The notes: a model not told the origin generated them from the sequence alone. DNA of 64,000 nucleotides from Trametes villosa (GCA_002964805.2 PUDQ02000001.1:7464001-7528000), one strand, 5' to 3'. Numbered from the stretch's first letter, positions 1 through 11,822 are shown. Made by a program: numbers and translations.

Positions 1-647
1 GCGTGGCTCGCGTGCGTGTCGAATTTGCTGCCGATGCGCTACTCGGCGGAGGCGCGGCGGTTTAGGCCGGGCTTGGACTATACGCTTGCGACGAGCGAGG
101 CGAAGGAGACGCGCCTGGACGTCGTGCTGGGCTTGACGCCGCAGATTGAGGGGGAAGATACTGTACCTGCGAATGGGAGCGTGAGCGGCGAAGAGCCCTT
201 GCGGGGATGGCAGAGCGGAGAGTGGGGAGGATGGGAGGTGAGAATGCTCCTCGTTCCATCCCAATTGTTCTGGTCTAACATGCCTACCCCCAGTGCTACA
301 TGGCGCCCCACGACGAGGAAGACGACCCGGCCGTCTACCGCTCCGGCTCGTCCAAGAAGAAGGCCGCGAACGGGACCAACGGGACCAACGGCCACGTCGC
401 GAACGAGGAGGCCGAGATGCGCGACGCTACCGCCGACGAGGATGAGGACGATGAAGACGAGGAGGAAGACGACGGCACGCTGCTGACCGTGCAGCCGGGC
501 TTCAACCGGCTGCTGCTCGTGCTGCGCGACGAGGGCGTGATGCGCTTCGTCAAGTACGTCTCCGCCGCGGCCGAGGGCTCGCGGTGGGACATCTGCGGCG
601 AGTTCGAGATCGGCATGGTGCAGGAGGAGTCCGAGGACGAGTCGTGA
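1..647 (+). CDS. TPA1: Prolyl 3,4-dihydroxylase Tpa1/Ofd1, C-terminal part (truncated by window edge)
   Basis: This is the C-terminal oxygenase-fold half of the 2-oxoglutarate/Fe(II) enzyme that hydroxylates ribosomal protein Rps23 and, in fission yeast, controls SREBP stability in response to oxygen. Two exons are visible, 1-237 and 294-647, with a GTGAGA...CCCCAG intron between them. Family-typical stretches are the run through GLDYTLAT and LDVVLGLTPQI in exon 1 and the LQPGFN-like patch TVQPGFNRLLLVLRDEGVM followed by VKYVSAAAEGSRWD in exon 2. The joined reading WE-CYMAP across the intron restores the expected block. A Glu/Asp-rich insert (about 15 acidic residues) sits between DPAVYR and the conserved end. 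The N-terminal catalytic domain with the HxD...H iron site lies outside the window, so activity cannot be judged. The stop is TGA at 645-647. Confidence 0.85.
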
Positions 648-1640
648 GCGCTGTGCAGCGCGCGCGCGTGTGTAGCGCTATTCATCCTCTCGCTCTTTGG
701 CTGACGGTGCCTTGCGCCATGGACCACCCATATATTTTTCCCGGTGACAGTAGTAGTAGCAGTAGTTGTAGTATTGTCTGTAATGACATACCATCCTCTT
801 TTCTCTCTCATTCGCAGTGCAGCTCATCGTCAGTGCGACCTTCTGTTTGCCAACAAATGTATTGCTCAGTATATACTACAACGAGAGCGCAGTTGGCTTC
901 CCCGCATAAGGCGGGTACTGGACCCGGGGGCCACGATGAGGCCTGCGCTATCCCCGAGAGATACCCCAACCTCTGCCCACATCCCCAGGCAGGATCCACC
1001 ACCTCGACACCCAACACCCGCCCGCGCCGATGGCCCCACCGAGTGCGTCGACGACAACGGCCAGCGCGGCTTGCGCGCCGGCCTGCCAGAGCCCGCAGGG
1101 CGTCTGGTCCGAGGAGTCGTCGGTGCATCGTCGGCATCCATCGAGCAAGTCGCGGTAGCCAAGCTGTGAGGCCCAGACGACCTTGACCGTGTCCAGCACC
1201 GGGCTTCGGGGGGAGGAGGTGGCGGTTATGAACTTGAAGAGAGAGGGGACGGACAGGGAGGGCGAGTTATGTAGACTGGGAGGCTGGCCGGTCAGCCTCC
1301 CGCCGCCGCACTCGCTGAAGCGAACAAGGGCCGGGGTTGGTTGGTGCACCACCTACCATACTGCCAGTGGTCCTAATCGAAACGGATGTATCGGCCGTGC
1401 TGCCCGACACTGGCAACTCCGGATTCTGTGCAACAGGACTCGCTGGATGGTGTCCTACGTACCTGGGTGTCCTGATACGCTTGCTACGGAAGAGCTGCCT
1501 TCGCCAGTTGAACCTCGCTCGGGATGCATTGCAGAAATCATACAACCGTCGCGACATGGTAAAAACAGCACGAACGCTGACCGGGACGTGCGTCAATTCG
1601 AGGCCAAGGTAAGCTTGTGAGCATAGCACTGGAAAGGCGA
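648..1640. other. Intergenic region between convergent genes
   Basis: This is the 3' flank of the Tpa1-like gene and of nop13, which point at each other. It contains a short AGT/AGC trinucleotide run around 749-769. The open frames here (for example 1183-1620) overlap on several frames and strands, give no recognisable protein, and have no consistent splice pattern. I see no RNA gene. Confidence 0.6.
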
Positions 1641-3267
1641 CTAGAAGACGATCTTCTTGCCCTGACTGGGAACGATCGCGACGTCCTCGCGCTTCGCCAG
1701 AGCAAGAGCAGCGCCGGGCCTTGTCCGCGGACGCGGGGCCTTCCCGCCCCTCCCTGCAGCAGCCTGAGCCTCTGCCCTCCTCCCGCGTGAGCCGCCCTCC
1801 GCTCCCTCGACACGCTGCCTTTTCGCTGGGGAGCCACCGTCATCCGCGCCTTCATCCGCGGCGCCGCGGCCGTGTGCGGGACCATCACCTGTCGGGCGGC
1901 TGCGCTTAGCCCCACCTGCTTGGTGCCTTTCGGGTCGTGGCCCGGCGCCGCCTCTCCGGACTGCCTCGGGCGAGGCGTACTCGACGACAAGCTTGCGGCC
2001 GTCGAGCAGGTGGTTCCGTGGGTTCGTGAGGGCGGCGGTGGCGTGCTCGGTGGTCGTGAAGTCGACGAAGGCCCACCTGTAGGAGAAATACAAATTCACT
2101 ATCAGCGGACGAATTCGCGATGCAGCCAATCAGGAGATGGACGGTGCGTCACCGAGCGGAATCACAGCATGAACAGTCCGCTAGACCACGCTGGACGCGC
2201 CTAGCTGGGTTCTCGGTGCGCGCCGCCGCAGGCGGAGATGAGCGTGGAGGAGAACGCACCCTTTGCACTTCCCGGTGTCCTCGAACGTCCCCATGCGGAT
2301 CTTCCTAATCCACTTGTCGTCTGCCGAGGGGGCGGGCGTTTTGGGACGGTGCGAGTCGAGCAGCGCGCGGATTGACTTGTCCGTCGTCTCGAACCCGAGA
2401 TTGCCGAAGAAGAGCGTCGGGCCTGGGGGCTGCTTCTGCACGCGCAGAATCTTCTGGCCGGTTTTCGTGACGCCTGCATTTTTTGTTGTGCTGGACTCTG
2501 CACCCTCAGCAGCCGCCGTTGCGGTGGGCGCAGGTCGACCCTGGAAGTCGTCGCCTGTAACAGGCGCGTGAGTGGATGTGAGGTGTATGCTGGGCAGCGG
2601 CATAACATACCGTCCTTGATGAGCAGACGTCGTCCGTCGAGGTTGTTTTCCGACATCGTGATCGCTACTGTCTTCGCGTCTGAAGTGGCGAAGTCCACAT
2701 ACGCAAAACTATGGGGGAAACGAAGATATATTGGCATGCTGCAGGAAGAGACACGAAGGACAACCCGAGCAGGACTAACCCGCGGTTCTCCTGTCTGGGA
2801 CGCTTGTCGTCTGGTCCGCCAGTCGCCATCTTCATGGGCATATGTATTCGCGTGATCTCCCCAACCCCTTCGAAGAAGTTCCGGAGGGACGCGGGGGTGG
2901 TCTTGAACGAGAGGTTGCCGACCCATACTGAGTTTTGACGTTTGGGGAGCTTCGAGGGGGGCAGCTCGGCGCTGTTCTTGACCTTGTCTTTGCCCTTCTT
3001 CTTGTCGGAGTCGCCTACGGCGTCGACGCCCTTCTTGGCCGCGCGCTCCTCTTTCTTCTTCTGTCTGCGCTGTTCTGCGTGCGAGAGCACTGGGACATCG
3101 CTCGCTTCTCCTGCGTCAGACTCCTCGCCAGACTCGGCTGAGCCGTCACTGCTGTCCGCATCGTCGCTGTCGACCTCTTCAGTGACACGCGGGCGTTTTG
3201 TGGGGGGCGGGGAGGAGGACGAGGCCCGTTCCGAGCCCGAAGAGCTGCCAGAGGCCGAGGAGGACAT
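1641..3267 (-). CDS. NOP13: Nop13-like nucleolar RNA-binding protein, two RRMs
   Basis: This is a predicted pre-60S/nucleolar RNA-binding protein of 438 aa; yeast Nop13 has 403. Exons on the minus strand are 3267-2780, 2708-2611, 2554-2260 and 2076-1641. Residues 1-110 are Ser/Asp/Lys-rich and look disordered and nucleolar. RRM1 spans about 112-195 with RNP2 VWVGNLSF and RNP1 NRGFAYVDF; the Gly of RNP1 is rebuilt across the first intron. RRM2 spans about 235-330 with LFFGNLGF and KCKGWAFVDF, the latter also rebuilt across an intron. The tail is basic and Gly/Arg/Ala-rich and ends in SQGKKIVF, the C-terminal signature I know from Nop13 orthologues. All three introns keep the frame and are 57-183 nt long. 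An RRM protein of another subfamily is possible but less likely given that ending. Confidence 0.9.
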
Positions 3268-4743
3268 GGAGGCCAGAAATTATGTGCGTGAGATCTCGAT
3301 CGGTGGGCTTAGCGCTCCTAAGATCGCAATTGGCGCTGGTCGATGGCGATCGCTAACTTCCGAGACGGCGCTTGCGGTACCACTGTCCCTCTCCCCGCCA
3401 GCCAGCCGCAGCCTAGACGACACAGAATCTCGTCTTTGCGTCTTATGGCATACTCGTCTCTATGTTCTGTTCAGATGGGCTTACGGACCTTTTGAACACG
3501 GACATACTGCGCAAGCCATTCCTCTGTGGCGCATACACCACCTATAGGCTCTGCAGCACGGCCTTCCAGACCCTTCCCGGCCCATCTTTGCCCCAGTCGC
3601 AGATAATTATGCCATACCAGTGCCCTAATGTCCATTCTGGCCTACGAGGTGAGAGCCCTGATCAGCGTGCATTTCGAAAGAGCGGGAGGACAGAATATTG
3701 GTCGGCCTTGGGCCCGCCACCGGGGCATAATCTGATTAGATCCGCTGACGGCGTTCGAGACCGGCGAGATATGATAACGCCTCCCCTTCACACTTCCGTG
3801 TCGCATCTAATCAGACAGCCCGTTCTCGCCCTCCGCTGCCTGCGGTTTCAAGCTCGAAGTAACCATACGGTGCGCCCACCTCATGTCTTCACAGGAGCGA
3901 TCTCGTACGACTAGGGATCGGGCAGCAGCTTCAAGCTTCATGGCCGGGGTGTTACGTACGAGTGAGTATTCTACGGGTGTTCGACGGAAATCCAGCTGTG
4001 GGCCCGTCGAAGCGAATATTTCGCCCCAGAGTGTGGCCCTCATTCTTGTGGTCTTCCAAATCCGAGATGTTAGCGGTGGCCACTGCCATATGCGATACTT
4101 GGGCCAGGCGATACCGCATAGAGAGCAGTGTGTGGGCTAATTCCGTCATGACAGTACGCCCAGTACATAATTTCCCACTTGGATGAAGCCATGCATTCCG
4201 AGTGTGACCCAGCCGCTGATATTTCGCAGAAAACCTTCCAAGTTGTTGCGCGGGCTGAGGGCGGACTTGGCCAAAGACGCCGTAGCGATTCGACACGTCC
4301 GGTATATTTGTCGAGTTCTCAACATCATCACGTCGGTCCGTATGCTGTCCGTCGTACATCCGATCCGCATGCACTCGGCATGCTACAAGGAGCACTCCGA
4401 ATTGCAACCTGATGTGATCGAAGAGGCTCATAATCGTTTACGTACAGATGCCGAACGCTCTCCTGCGATGACATTGTCAGCACCCTCTGCGAGTTGCATG
4501 GTTATATTCAAGTAATGCAGTACCTTGTCTGGCCTAGTGAGTTCAGGCTGGACGTACGCATATTCTTGACATGTACCAGCAGCTACACGAATTCGCATCA
4601 GCGTTGAGTACATCAGCGCGCCAACCTGCTGGTCGGTCCTCGGTGTCCTGTTGAGGCGCACACGAGGCTACCACCTTCTCGGACCCGACGCGAGCGTTGT
4701 GGTGCAGGAACCGAGAAGGCGGGATGACGTCTGGTGCCAGAAA

Positions 4744-4778
4744 GATAAGATAACCCGGGCGCGGCCAGGAACGATAAG
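4744..4778 (+). promoter_or_regulatory. GATA-motif cluster upstream of ferric reductase 1
   Basis: GATAAGATAA lies at 4744-4753 and GATAAG at 4773-4778, about 280-310 bp before the start codon. WGATAR is the generic binding site of fungal GATA factors. Short motifs of this kind occur by chance, so the support comes from their clustering next to the palindromic site at 4809-4819. Confidence 0.4.
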
Positions 4779-4808
4779 GAGAGGTTGGCGACGATCGTGC
4801 GAGGCATC

Positions 4809-4819
4809 TTATCTGATAA
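4809..4819. promoter_or_regulatory. Palindromic GATA box (TTATCTGATAA), candidate iron-regulator site
   Basis: The 11-bp palindrome contains ATCTGATAA, a match to the ATCWGATAA element bound by the siderophore/iron GATA repressors (Urbs1 of Ustilago, SreA/Sre1 of ascomycetes). It ends 235 bp before the ATG of the first ferric reductase. The second ferric reductase has the same element at a similar distance. Function is inferred, not shown. Confidence 0.55.
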
Positions 4820-5054
4820 ACGCGTACTCTGATTTTCTCCGCGCCCGATCGCCAAGGCTCTTGTCCCGCCGGCGTTTGTGGGTGCGGACCGGGCCCTTCC
4901 TCCGACTCCAACCTCCCCGCGCTCTCCCCAGGCTGGAGCGAGCTCGACGTCAAGCAATTTATTTGCACGCAGAAAAAATGCGCTGCGCACCGGGAATGTC
5001 TACAACAGGCAATCCCGACGCGGCGGGCATCCCGCCCTCCCGCCTCCTCCCGCC

Positions 5055-7558
5055 ATGAGCTCCCAAGGACAGGTTTCTGGCGCATCCGCCACTTCAGTCC
5101 TTGCCTCAGCCACTAGCACCATCCTGGACGCAGCAAGCTCGTCCGAGGCGGCCAAGAGCCATGGCGCTGCCATTTCTGTCAGGCACAAGCAGGTGCGTCC
5201 GCCTCTTAGGCTTCATTTAGAGACTTGGCGCTGAGCATACGGCCTCCGCGCTGCGTACTTATAGGCGAACGTCGAGCACGTCTGGTACGGCATCCTAGGA
5301 CTTCTTGGTCTGGCAACCATCGCCAATGCACTCTTTCTTGTCTGGTCGCTATTCCGCCGCTACCGCGCTCGCCATGTGCACTCTACGGCATCTCCTCGAC
5401 CCTCTGGGAGGGTAGCACTGCGCCGACTCCCTCACGCGATCCTATCCGCATTCCGCATTGTGAGCTTCCGGCTGAGGGTGCCGCACATCGACATGACTAT
5501 ACTGGAGCTGGCGTTGACGGTCTTGTATCTCGGCGGGTGTCTGGTTTGGTCGTTCGCTCCAAGTGAGTCCCGATGCATTGTGTATCCGCGTGCCGCTTAT
5601 TGACATCCTCGTAGGGGACAACATCGGATCGCGTGCTAACCTTAAGCCTGAGTTCTGGGCTGGAAACACTGCAAAGCTCGCTGCTGGGCAGCTCCCCTTC
5701 GCGGTCGTACTTGCCTTGAAGAACAATCCCATCACCTGTAAGTCAGTCCCGCATGCTGTTAACGGCACATCTGACGCTCTTCTAGGGCTCACGGGCATTG
5801 GGCATGAGAAGGTGAATACTCAGGTTTAGACCGCAGTATATTGGCCCCTAACGCGTCCGCAGCTTGTCCCGGTGCACCGTATCGTCTCAAGGTGCATCTT
5901 CGTCCTTACTTGGGTGCACCTCGTTGGCGCGTACTATCGCTCGTGAGTATATGCTCTGTATATCACCTGTAGTATGTACTGAAGCATTGGGCGCGTAGTC
6001 CCGAGCGGTTCCTGGATGAAGGATGGAAGGTCGCAGGCCTCGTAGGAGCCGTAGCGCAGACAATCACCACCATCTTCGGCATCAAGTCGATACGCCGTCG
6101 CTACTACGAAATCTTCTACTCGACCCACGTAGTCCTCATTCTGTGAGTTGCTTCCAGGCGACCTATCTGTTCTACGTACTGACGCTCTGGCCACAGCATA
6201 TTCCTCGTCACGGTACACATCCATTGCATTCCTGTCAAGTTCGATCAGTACATGTGGGCTGTGTGGGCTATCTGGGGCTTTGACCGGCTCCTGCGCGCGG
6301 GCCGCTACACTCTTTACAACCTCATCCTGCGCTCACACAACCCGAAGGCGCTCGTCGAGTGCATCGGGGCCAACGGACTACGTGTCACGCTGAAGCGCAA
6401 GATACCAGGAGGCTGGAAGGCCGGGCAACACGCCTTCCTCGCCTTCCCGAAGCTCGGTATCGAATCTCACCCATTCACGATCGGCAGCGTGTACGAGCAA
6501 GGGGAAAGCGGGGAGGCCGAGATGATGTTCATCGTCCGTGCGATGGGCGGTCAGACGCGGACCCTGATGGAGCTCGCGGCGCCATCCAGGAGCTGTGAGC
6601 TGGTGGCGCTGGTGGACGGTCCGTATGGCCACCCGGAAGACATTCGGCCGTTCTCAACATGCGTCTTCATCGCAGGTACGTCTGATGTATTCATGCGTGC
6701 ACCGGGCCACTCTCTGACGTCGCACAGGTGGCACTGGCGTCACGTACACCATCGCCCGCATGCACCAACTGTTCAGGGACGCCCTCGCCTCGAATACCTA
6801 CGCAACGCGTGTAGTCTTTGTCTGGTCTGTGCGTACCGAGGGTACGTTACCGCCCCACGCGCTATCCACACCTCTGCTCACCTTCTTGCGCATCCAGCCG
6901 AGTCTCAGTGGATCCTGGCCGACCTCGCCAAGATCGCCTCGCTCGCGCCCCCGTCCGTTTCTCTGTCCGTCGAGGTTTACGTCACCGCCGCTCGCCCCAA
7001 CGACGCAACCGCGTTCCTTCCGACGCTCGGGAAGGGCTGCGACCTCGAGAAGGCCCTGGCTCTCTCGAACCTCGCCCGTTCCGAGCGTCGCTCGCCTATC
7101 TCTCCCGGTGTGGGAAAAGAAGACGACGGCTGCGACGAGAAGACGGACGAGAGCTTCGCGCCCTCGCAGACCTCCAGCGGGACGTGCACCCCGGCCAAGT
7201 CGGACGCCGACTACTTCGGCTCCGGATCGTCGACCCCGACGGTTGTCGCGTGTGCGGATGGCGTGTTGCCCCTTTCGCACGGTCGCATCATGCGTAGGTC
7301 TGGCAGGCCAGACGTGCGGAAAATTCTGGAGGAAGAGGTTACCGCGTCCGAGGGCGCGGTTTCCGTGGACGGTGAGTGGCGATGTTGCTGCATCGTGCTG
7401 CATGTGCTGGGTCCTGACTGCGCTGCTTCTTAGTGTCTGGACCAGACGGGCTTGTGAACGCCGTGCGTTCTGCTCTGTGCCAGCCGTTCAACGGACCGGT
7501 AGCGATACTGCGCGGTACACCCACGGTCCTGCTGAACGTCGAACAGTTCCGGATGTAA
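5055..7558 (+). CDS. Plasma-membrane ferric reductase (FRE family), tandem copy 1
   Basis: This enzyme reduces extracellular Fe3+ (or Cu2+) with cytosolic NADPH through FAD and two haems. The 666-aa model has ten exons: 5055-5192, 5265-5562, 5615-5737, 5786-5811, 5863-5942, 5999-6142, 6197-6675, 6728-6841, 6898-7371, 7434-7558. The N-terminal tail is Ser/Ala-rich. The ferric-reductase membrane domain carries two bis-His pairs, each His-x13-His: H200/H214 (HRIVSRCIFVLTWVH) and H265/H279. An FAD-binding HPFTIGS motif follows, then an NADPH-binding GGGTGVTYT motif. The end is SGPDGLV, where many relatives have Cys-Gly-Pro. A Ser/Thr/Asp-rich linker of about 60 residues lies between the NADPH motif and the C-terminus. 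Exons of 123, 26, 144 and 125 nt have the same lengths in the paralogue downstream, so this is a tandem duplication. A GATA box upstream suggests iron-dependent repression. Confidence 0.95.
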
Positions 7559-9234
7559 TTCCGTGAACGTGTCGACATTGCGGCCGGGACTCGTGCTCGA
7601 AGCGCTTGGAGCAAGGAGACAGGCTCTCCTATACAGTACGCCAACCCTAATATTCGATTGTATCCCTACTACTAGAGGGCCGTCCCACAGCTGTATCGTT
7701 TAGCACCTTAGACCCACCATGTAGCAATCTAGAGCTCACGCTGTATTCATTGGTAATAACCTCCGCCTGTGGCCGAATCCCGACGCGGACGCTTCGTACG
7801 TGACCATAATTGACAGCGATATTGTGACGCTTTCTCGAACGATCCTAGGTGGCGGGGATGGACGCGCATCGTGGTCCAGAACAGGAGCAAAGATGAACCA
7901 GCCCCGAACCGACACTGCGTACGCCCCTCGCGAGGGGCGGGTGGACGCATCAGCCGAAGTTAAGCTTCCATACAGGTACCTCCGGATACGCAGATCTGTG
8001 GGAGGCGTGGAAATCGCCTCCCTTCGCTCAATGCGGTTGGTTCCAAGAAGCGCACTCCCCGCGCATGGAGGAAGACAAGCGGGTGCAGTACCTCACCGCC
8101 CCGCCACCGGGGCGCACCTGGTCCCGTCTGGAAGGGCGGGCCACTGACAAGTGGGTGCGGGGGTGCCGCATTGTCGCGCTCCGCTCCGACGGAGGGCGGC
8201 GCGCCCGAGCGTACCCCTCCCCCGGGAATGCGCTCCTCGTGGTACGAGTCGCGACCTGTTGCGATGGTGGAAAGTGCGTGTTCGGATGTCTTCGGTCACA
8301 TATCGAGCATTCATTTCTCACCCGAGGAACATTCCCAGGCATTCGAAAGCTGTTCGCACTCACGCAGCACGCATTACGGCGGGTACAAATCAGCTGCTGC
8401 GGATGCGCTGCCACCCGAAGAGCATGAACTCGGTACCGACGTCCAATAGTGCCACCTGCCACTGCGCCACCGCGAACTTCTTCCGCTAGGTACGCTGCCC
8501 CCGGCGAAAGCGTTCAAGCAGACGTGCGGTGGAGCGGGGGCATCGGGCACTCAGTTTGCCTACGCGGCCAGATCGTCACTACACCGACGGCGATTCGCAG
8601 CCTGGCGCGCCCGCAAAGGCACGCCGACCGTCGGGGACGCAGCCGACAGTCCACATGCCCTGGCGACGCTTCTTCGTGCACCTTCGTCCTCGACCCTACT
8701 CACCGGTACTGGGGTGATCGCTCCAGGCAGCTCCGCGCGCAGCCGGTATCCGAGTGGGCACTGCCAGCGCGCCCGGGGGTGCGGTAGCGGGCACGTTCGG
8801 GCGAAACGCCGGCTCGAGAATGTCTGACGGGCGTGCATGCGGGCGACAAAGTCCCGAGAAATTGCAGCGCGCCTGTGTTGCGGGACGGGGAGCATATGCT
8901 GCGGGGGCGCGGGCGGACGCGTGCGGAAGAGGAGCGGTGGGTGGGCGAACTAGATCGCCTTCCGTTTGGAAGTCTGTCGCGCGCGCTGATGGCGCCTCAT
9001 CTTATCAGATAAAACGAGGGTGATCCCGATCAAGCGCCGACGACAAGTTCATGCGGTCGATCCTCCGGCGACTCCATCGCCCCCGCCTCGAGAGTCCGCC
9101 CGCACCTCTCGCCTCCCCATTATTTTCACCCGGAATATCCTGCGGGGTGCCTGCGCAATGCATACAAATATCGCTGCACAAGCGGCGAGGTTTCTGCGCT
9201 CTCCGCCCCCGCCCCGACAGCCATACGCCCCGAC
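7559..9234. other. Intergenic region between the two ferric reductases
   Basis: 1.7 kb with no gene I can support. It ends in the promoter of the second ferric reductase, including the GATA palindrome at 9002-9012. The overlapping open frames at 8028-8462 and 8560-8895 are unrecognised and are probably by-products of high GC. Confidence 0.6.
9002..9012. promoter_or_regulatory. Palindromic GATA box (TTATCAGATAA), candidate iron-regulator site
   Basis: The site matches ATCWGATAA and shares the longer context CATC-TTATCWGATAA-A with the site at 4809-4819. It ends 222 bp before the ATG at 9235, against 235 bp for copy 1. Conservation of both the motif and its distance in two paralogous promoters is the evidence. 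Confidence 0.55.
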
Positions 9235-11822
9235 ATGAGCGTCTACCCCGTTCCTACTCCTTCCCCAACGGGCTACCTCACTGCGGCCGCAGATGCGTTC
9301 ACGGCGAGCCCCCAGCTGCTTCCTATTCGGACGTATACGTATACGACCGACGGCGTCGTAGAAACCTACGTGTACATCGCGCACAAGCCGGTATGTGACG
9401 CGTCTCTTCCTCTCACGCAGCCACTCATTCCTCGTTCTGCTAGCCGATTCCCGAGAATGCGTACTGGGGCGTGTTTGCGCTTATGGGACTGGCTACGGCT
9501 ATCAACTTCGGCTTCATTGCTTGGGCGACGTACCGCCGCTACCAAGTCCGCCGCAAGAAGGACATCCCTGCGCCCCCGCCACCCACCGGTAGACTCTCGA
9601 TACGCCGCCTTCCGCATGCCATTCTGTCGGCGTCCCGCATCTGGGGCTTCCGGCTACGGATTCCTTATGTTGAGATGACCCTCGTAGAGTTCGCGCTCAG
9701 CATCATGTACCTCACCGGCTGTCTGGCGTTCACATATGCTCCCAGTAAGTCTCGAATGTCTGCTGGTATTGGTCTAAGCTAACGAGCGCGACAGCCGACT
9801 CCGAGAAGCCTGCCGTCCATCTTCTCCCGAGCTACTGGGGTAACAAGGCCGGTTTGCTCGCCGCAGCCCAGATGCCCCTGGCCGTCTTCCTTGCCTTGAA
9901 GAACAACCCCGTCACATGTGAGTGGACCCAATTCGTTAACGCCTTCTCAGACTGACCGTCAAACAGTGCTCACGGGTCTCGGACATGAGAAGGTAGCTAT
10001 TGTTGTTCTGCCTGGGTAATCTGACCGCTAACTCGCTCGCAGCTGATTCTGATGCACCGCATCGTTTCTCGGTGCATCTTCGTCCTCACATGGCTTCACT
10101 TCGTCGGAGAGTGAGTAACTCGATGCCCCTATACTGAATTCTCTTGCTCACGTCGCGTCCCGCTCAATAGGTACTACCGGTCGTAAGTGTGAATGCTGTC
10201 CTCCGCTTCGGTGTCCTCACCATATGTGTAGGCCCGAGCTCCTCATGAACGAGGGGTGGAAGGTTGCTGGCATGGTCGGAGCCGTCGCGCAGACCATCAC
10301 GACCATCTTCGGTATCAAGCAGATCCGCCATGCCTACTACGAGATCTTCTACTCCAGCCACGTCGTCCTCATCCTGTAAGCCGACTAATCGCCTTGCTCC
10401 CCCGCCCGTCCTTGTGCTCACCCGCCCGCAGGACCTTCATCATCACGATGCACCTCCACTGCATCCCCATGGAGTGCGCGTACTACATCTGGCCGTGCTA
10501 CGTGATCTGGGGCTTCGACCGGCTCCTCCGCGGCTCGCGCTACGTGCTCTTCAACCTCATCCTCCGGCCCAAGAACCGCAAGGCGCGCGTCGAGTTCATC
10601 GGCTCCGACGGGCTCCGCGTCACGCTCACGCGGCGCATCCCCGGGGGGTGGAAGGCCGGCCAGCACGTCTTCCTCGCGTTCCCCGCGCTCGGCATCGAGT
10701 CGCACCCGTTCACGATCGGGAACGTCTACGAGAAGCAGGAGGGGAGCGACGAGGCGGAGATGCTGTTCATCATCCGCGCGATGGGCGGCCAGACGCGCAT
10801 CCTCATGGACCGCGCGATGCCCACGGGCACGTGCGAGCTCAACGCGCTCTTCGATGGCCCGTACGGCCACCCCGAGGACATCCGGCCGTTCACGACGTGT
10901 GTCTTCATTGCTGGTGAGTTTGCCGTGTTTTTCTGTTCCGAGGTGGATCCTGACGGATGTCTGTGTAGGCGGCACCGGCGTGACCTACACTGTCGCTCGC
11001 ATGCACCAGCTCTTTAAGTGCGTACCGTATCAATCATACCGCCTGCTCCAATGCTTACCCACCACCTCAGGGACATTCACGCGTCGAACGCTCGCGCAAA
11101 ACGCGTCGTCTTTGTCTGGGCCGTCCGTACTGAGAGTAAGCGCAACCATTCTGCCTGGCAACATTACCCACTCACCGCCCCCCCTTCCCCACAGTCGAAT
11201 ACGAGTGGGTCGCGTCCGACATCGCCAAAGTCGTCGCGCTCGTCCCCGCCTCCGTCTCCCTCCTCGTCGAGGTCTACCTCACCGGCGGCGCGCGCAAGGA
11301 CCAGCAGGCGCTCCAGGCGCTCCCCGAGCTCGAGAAGGACTTCGACATCGAGAAGACCGCGACCGTCACCAGCACCGCGACCTCGCCCGTCTCCGTCTCG
11401 CGCACGTCCAGCGGCGGCTGCAGCGGCGAGAAGGCGGAGAGCGGCGCGTCGACGCCGACGAAGCCGAAGGCGGCGTACTTTGCGAGCGGCGCGACGACGC
11501 CGACGACGTGCGTCGACGGCGCGTTCGCGTTCCCCCGCCCCGGCATCACGCGCAAGGACGGACGCCCGGATATGCGCCGCATCCTCGAGGAGGAGGTCAC
11601 TGCGTCCGAGGGCGCCGTCGCCGTCGATGGTCAGTCCCCCCCTTCCCCCTTCCCCGTGTATGGCGGAGCATTGTGTGCTGATGCGGAAGCGGAACAGTGT
11701 CTGGACCGGACGGCCTGGTCAACTCGGTGCGTTCCGCGCTCTCACAGCCGTTCACGGGCCCGCTCGCGACGATGCGCGGCACGCCGACCGTGCTCCTCAG
11801 CGCCGAGCAGTTCCGCATGTGA
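9235..11822 (+). CDS. Plasma-membrane ferric reductase (FRE family), tandem copy 2
   Basis: The 661-aa paralogue of the preceding gene has twelve exons: 9235-9390, 9444-9744, 9795-9917, 9967-9992, 10043-10110, 10171-10182, 10232-10375, 10432-10913, 10969-11017, 11071-11135, 11195-11629, 11698-11822. The haem ligands fall in HRIVSRCIFVLTWLH and in the SHVVLIL...MHLH segment, both His-x13-His. The FAD motif is HPFTIGN, the NADPH motif GGTGVTYTVARM, and the end SGPDGLV. It differs from copy 1 by two extra introns: one isolates a 12-nt exon (10171-10182) coding for YYR and parts of two flanking residues, the other splits the MHQLF region. Codon third positions are much more G/C-rich from 10440 onward than in copy 1. 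The N-terminus (MSVYPVPTPSP) is unrelated to copy 1. A role in iron or copper reduction is inferred from the family. Confidence 0.95.

Larger units (their letters stand above)
3268..5054. other. Intergenic region; divergent promoters of nop13 and ferric reductase 1
   Basis: About 1.8 kb separates two divergent genes. I see many short overlapping frames but no recognised protein and no splice-consistent model. The half near 5055 carries the GATA elements listed separately. The stretch 3450-4600 is less GC-rich than the coding DNA and could be decayed repeat sequence, but I cannot name a family. Confidence 0.55.

Noticed and set aside
749..769. AGT/AGC trinucleotide run as a regulatory repeat
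   Set aside because: Short and imperfect, in a 3' flank; ordinary low-complexity sequence.
10418..10975. 185-codon minus-strand frame
   Set aside because: A shadow of the FAD-domain exon of ferric reductase 2, caused by high GC3.
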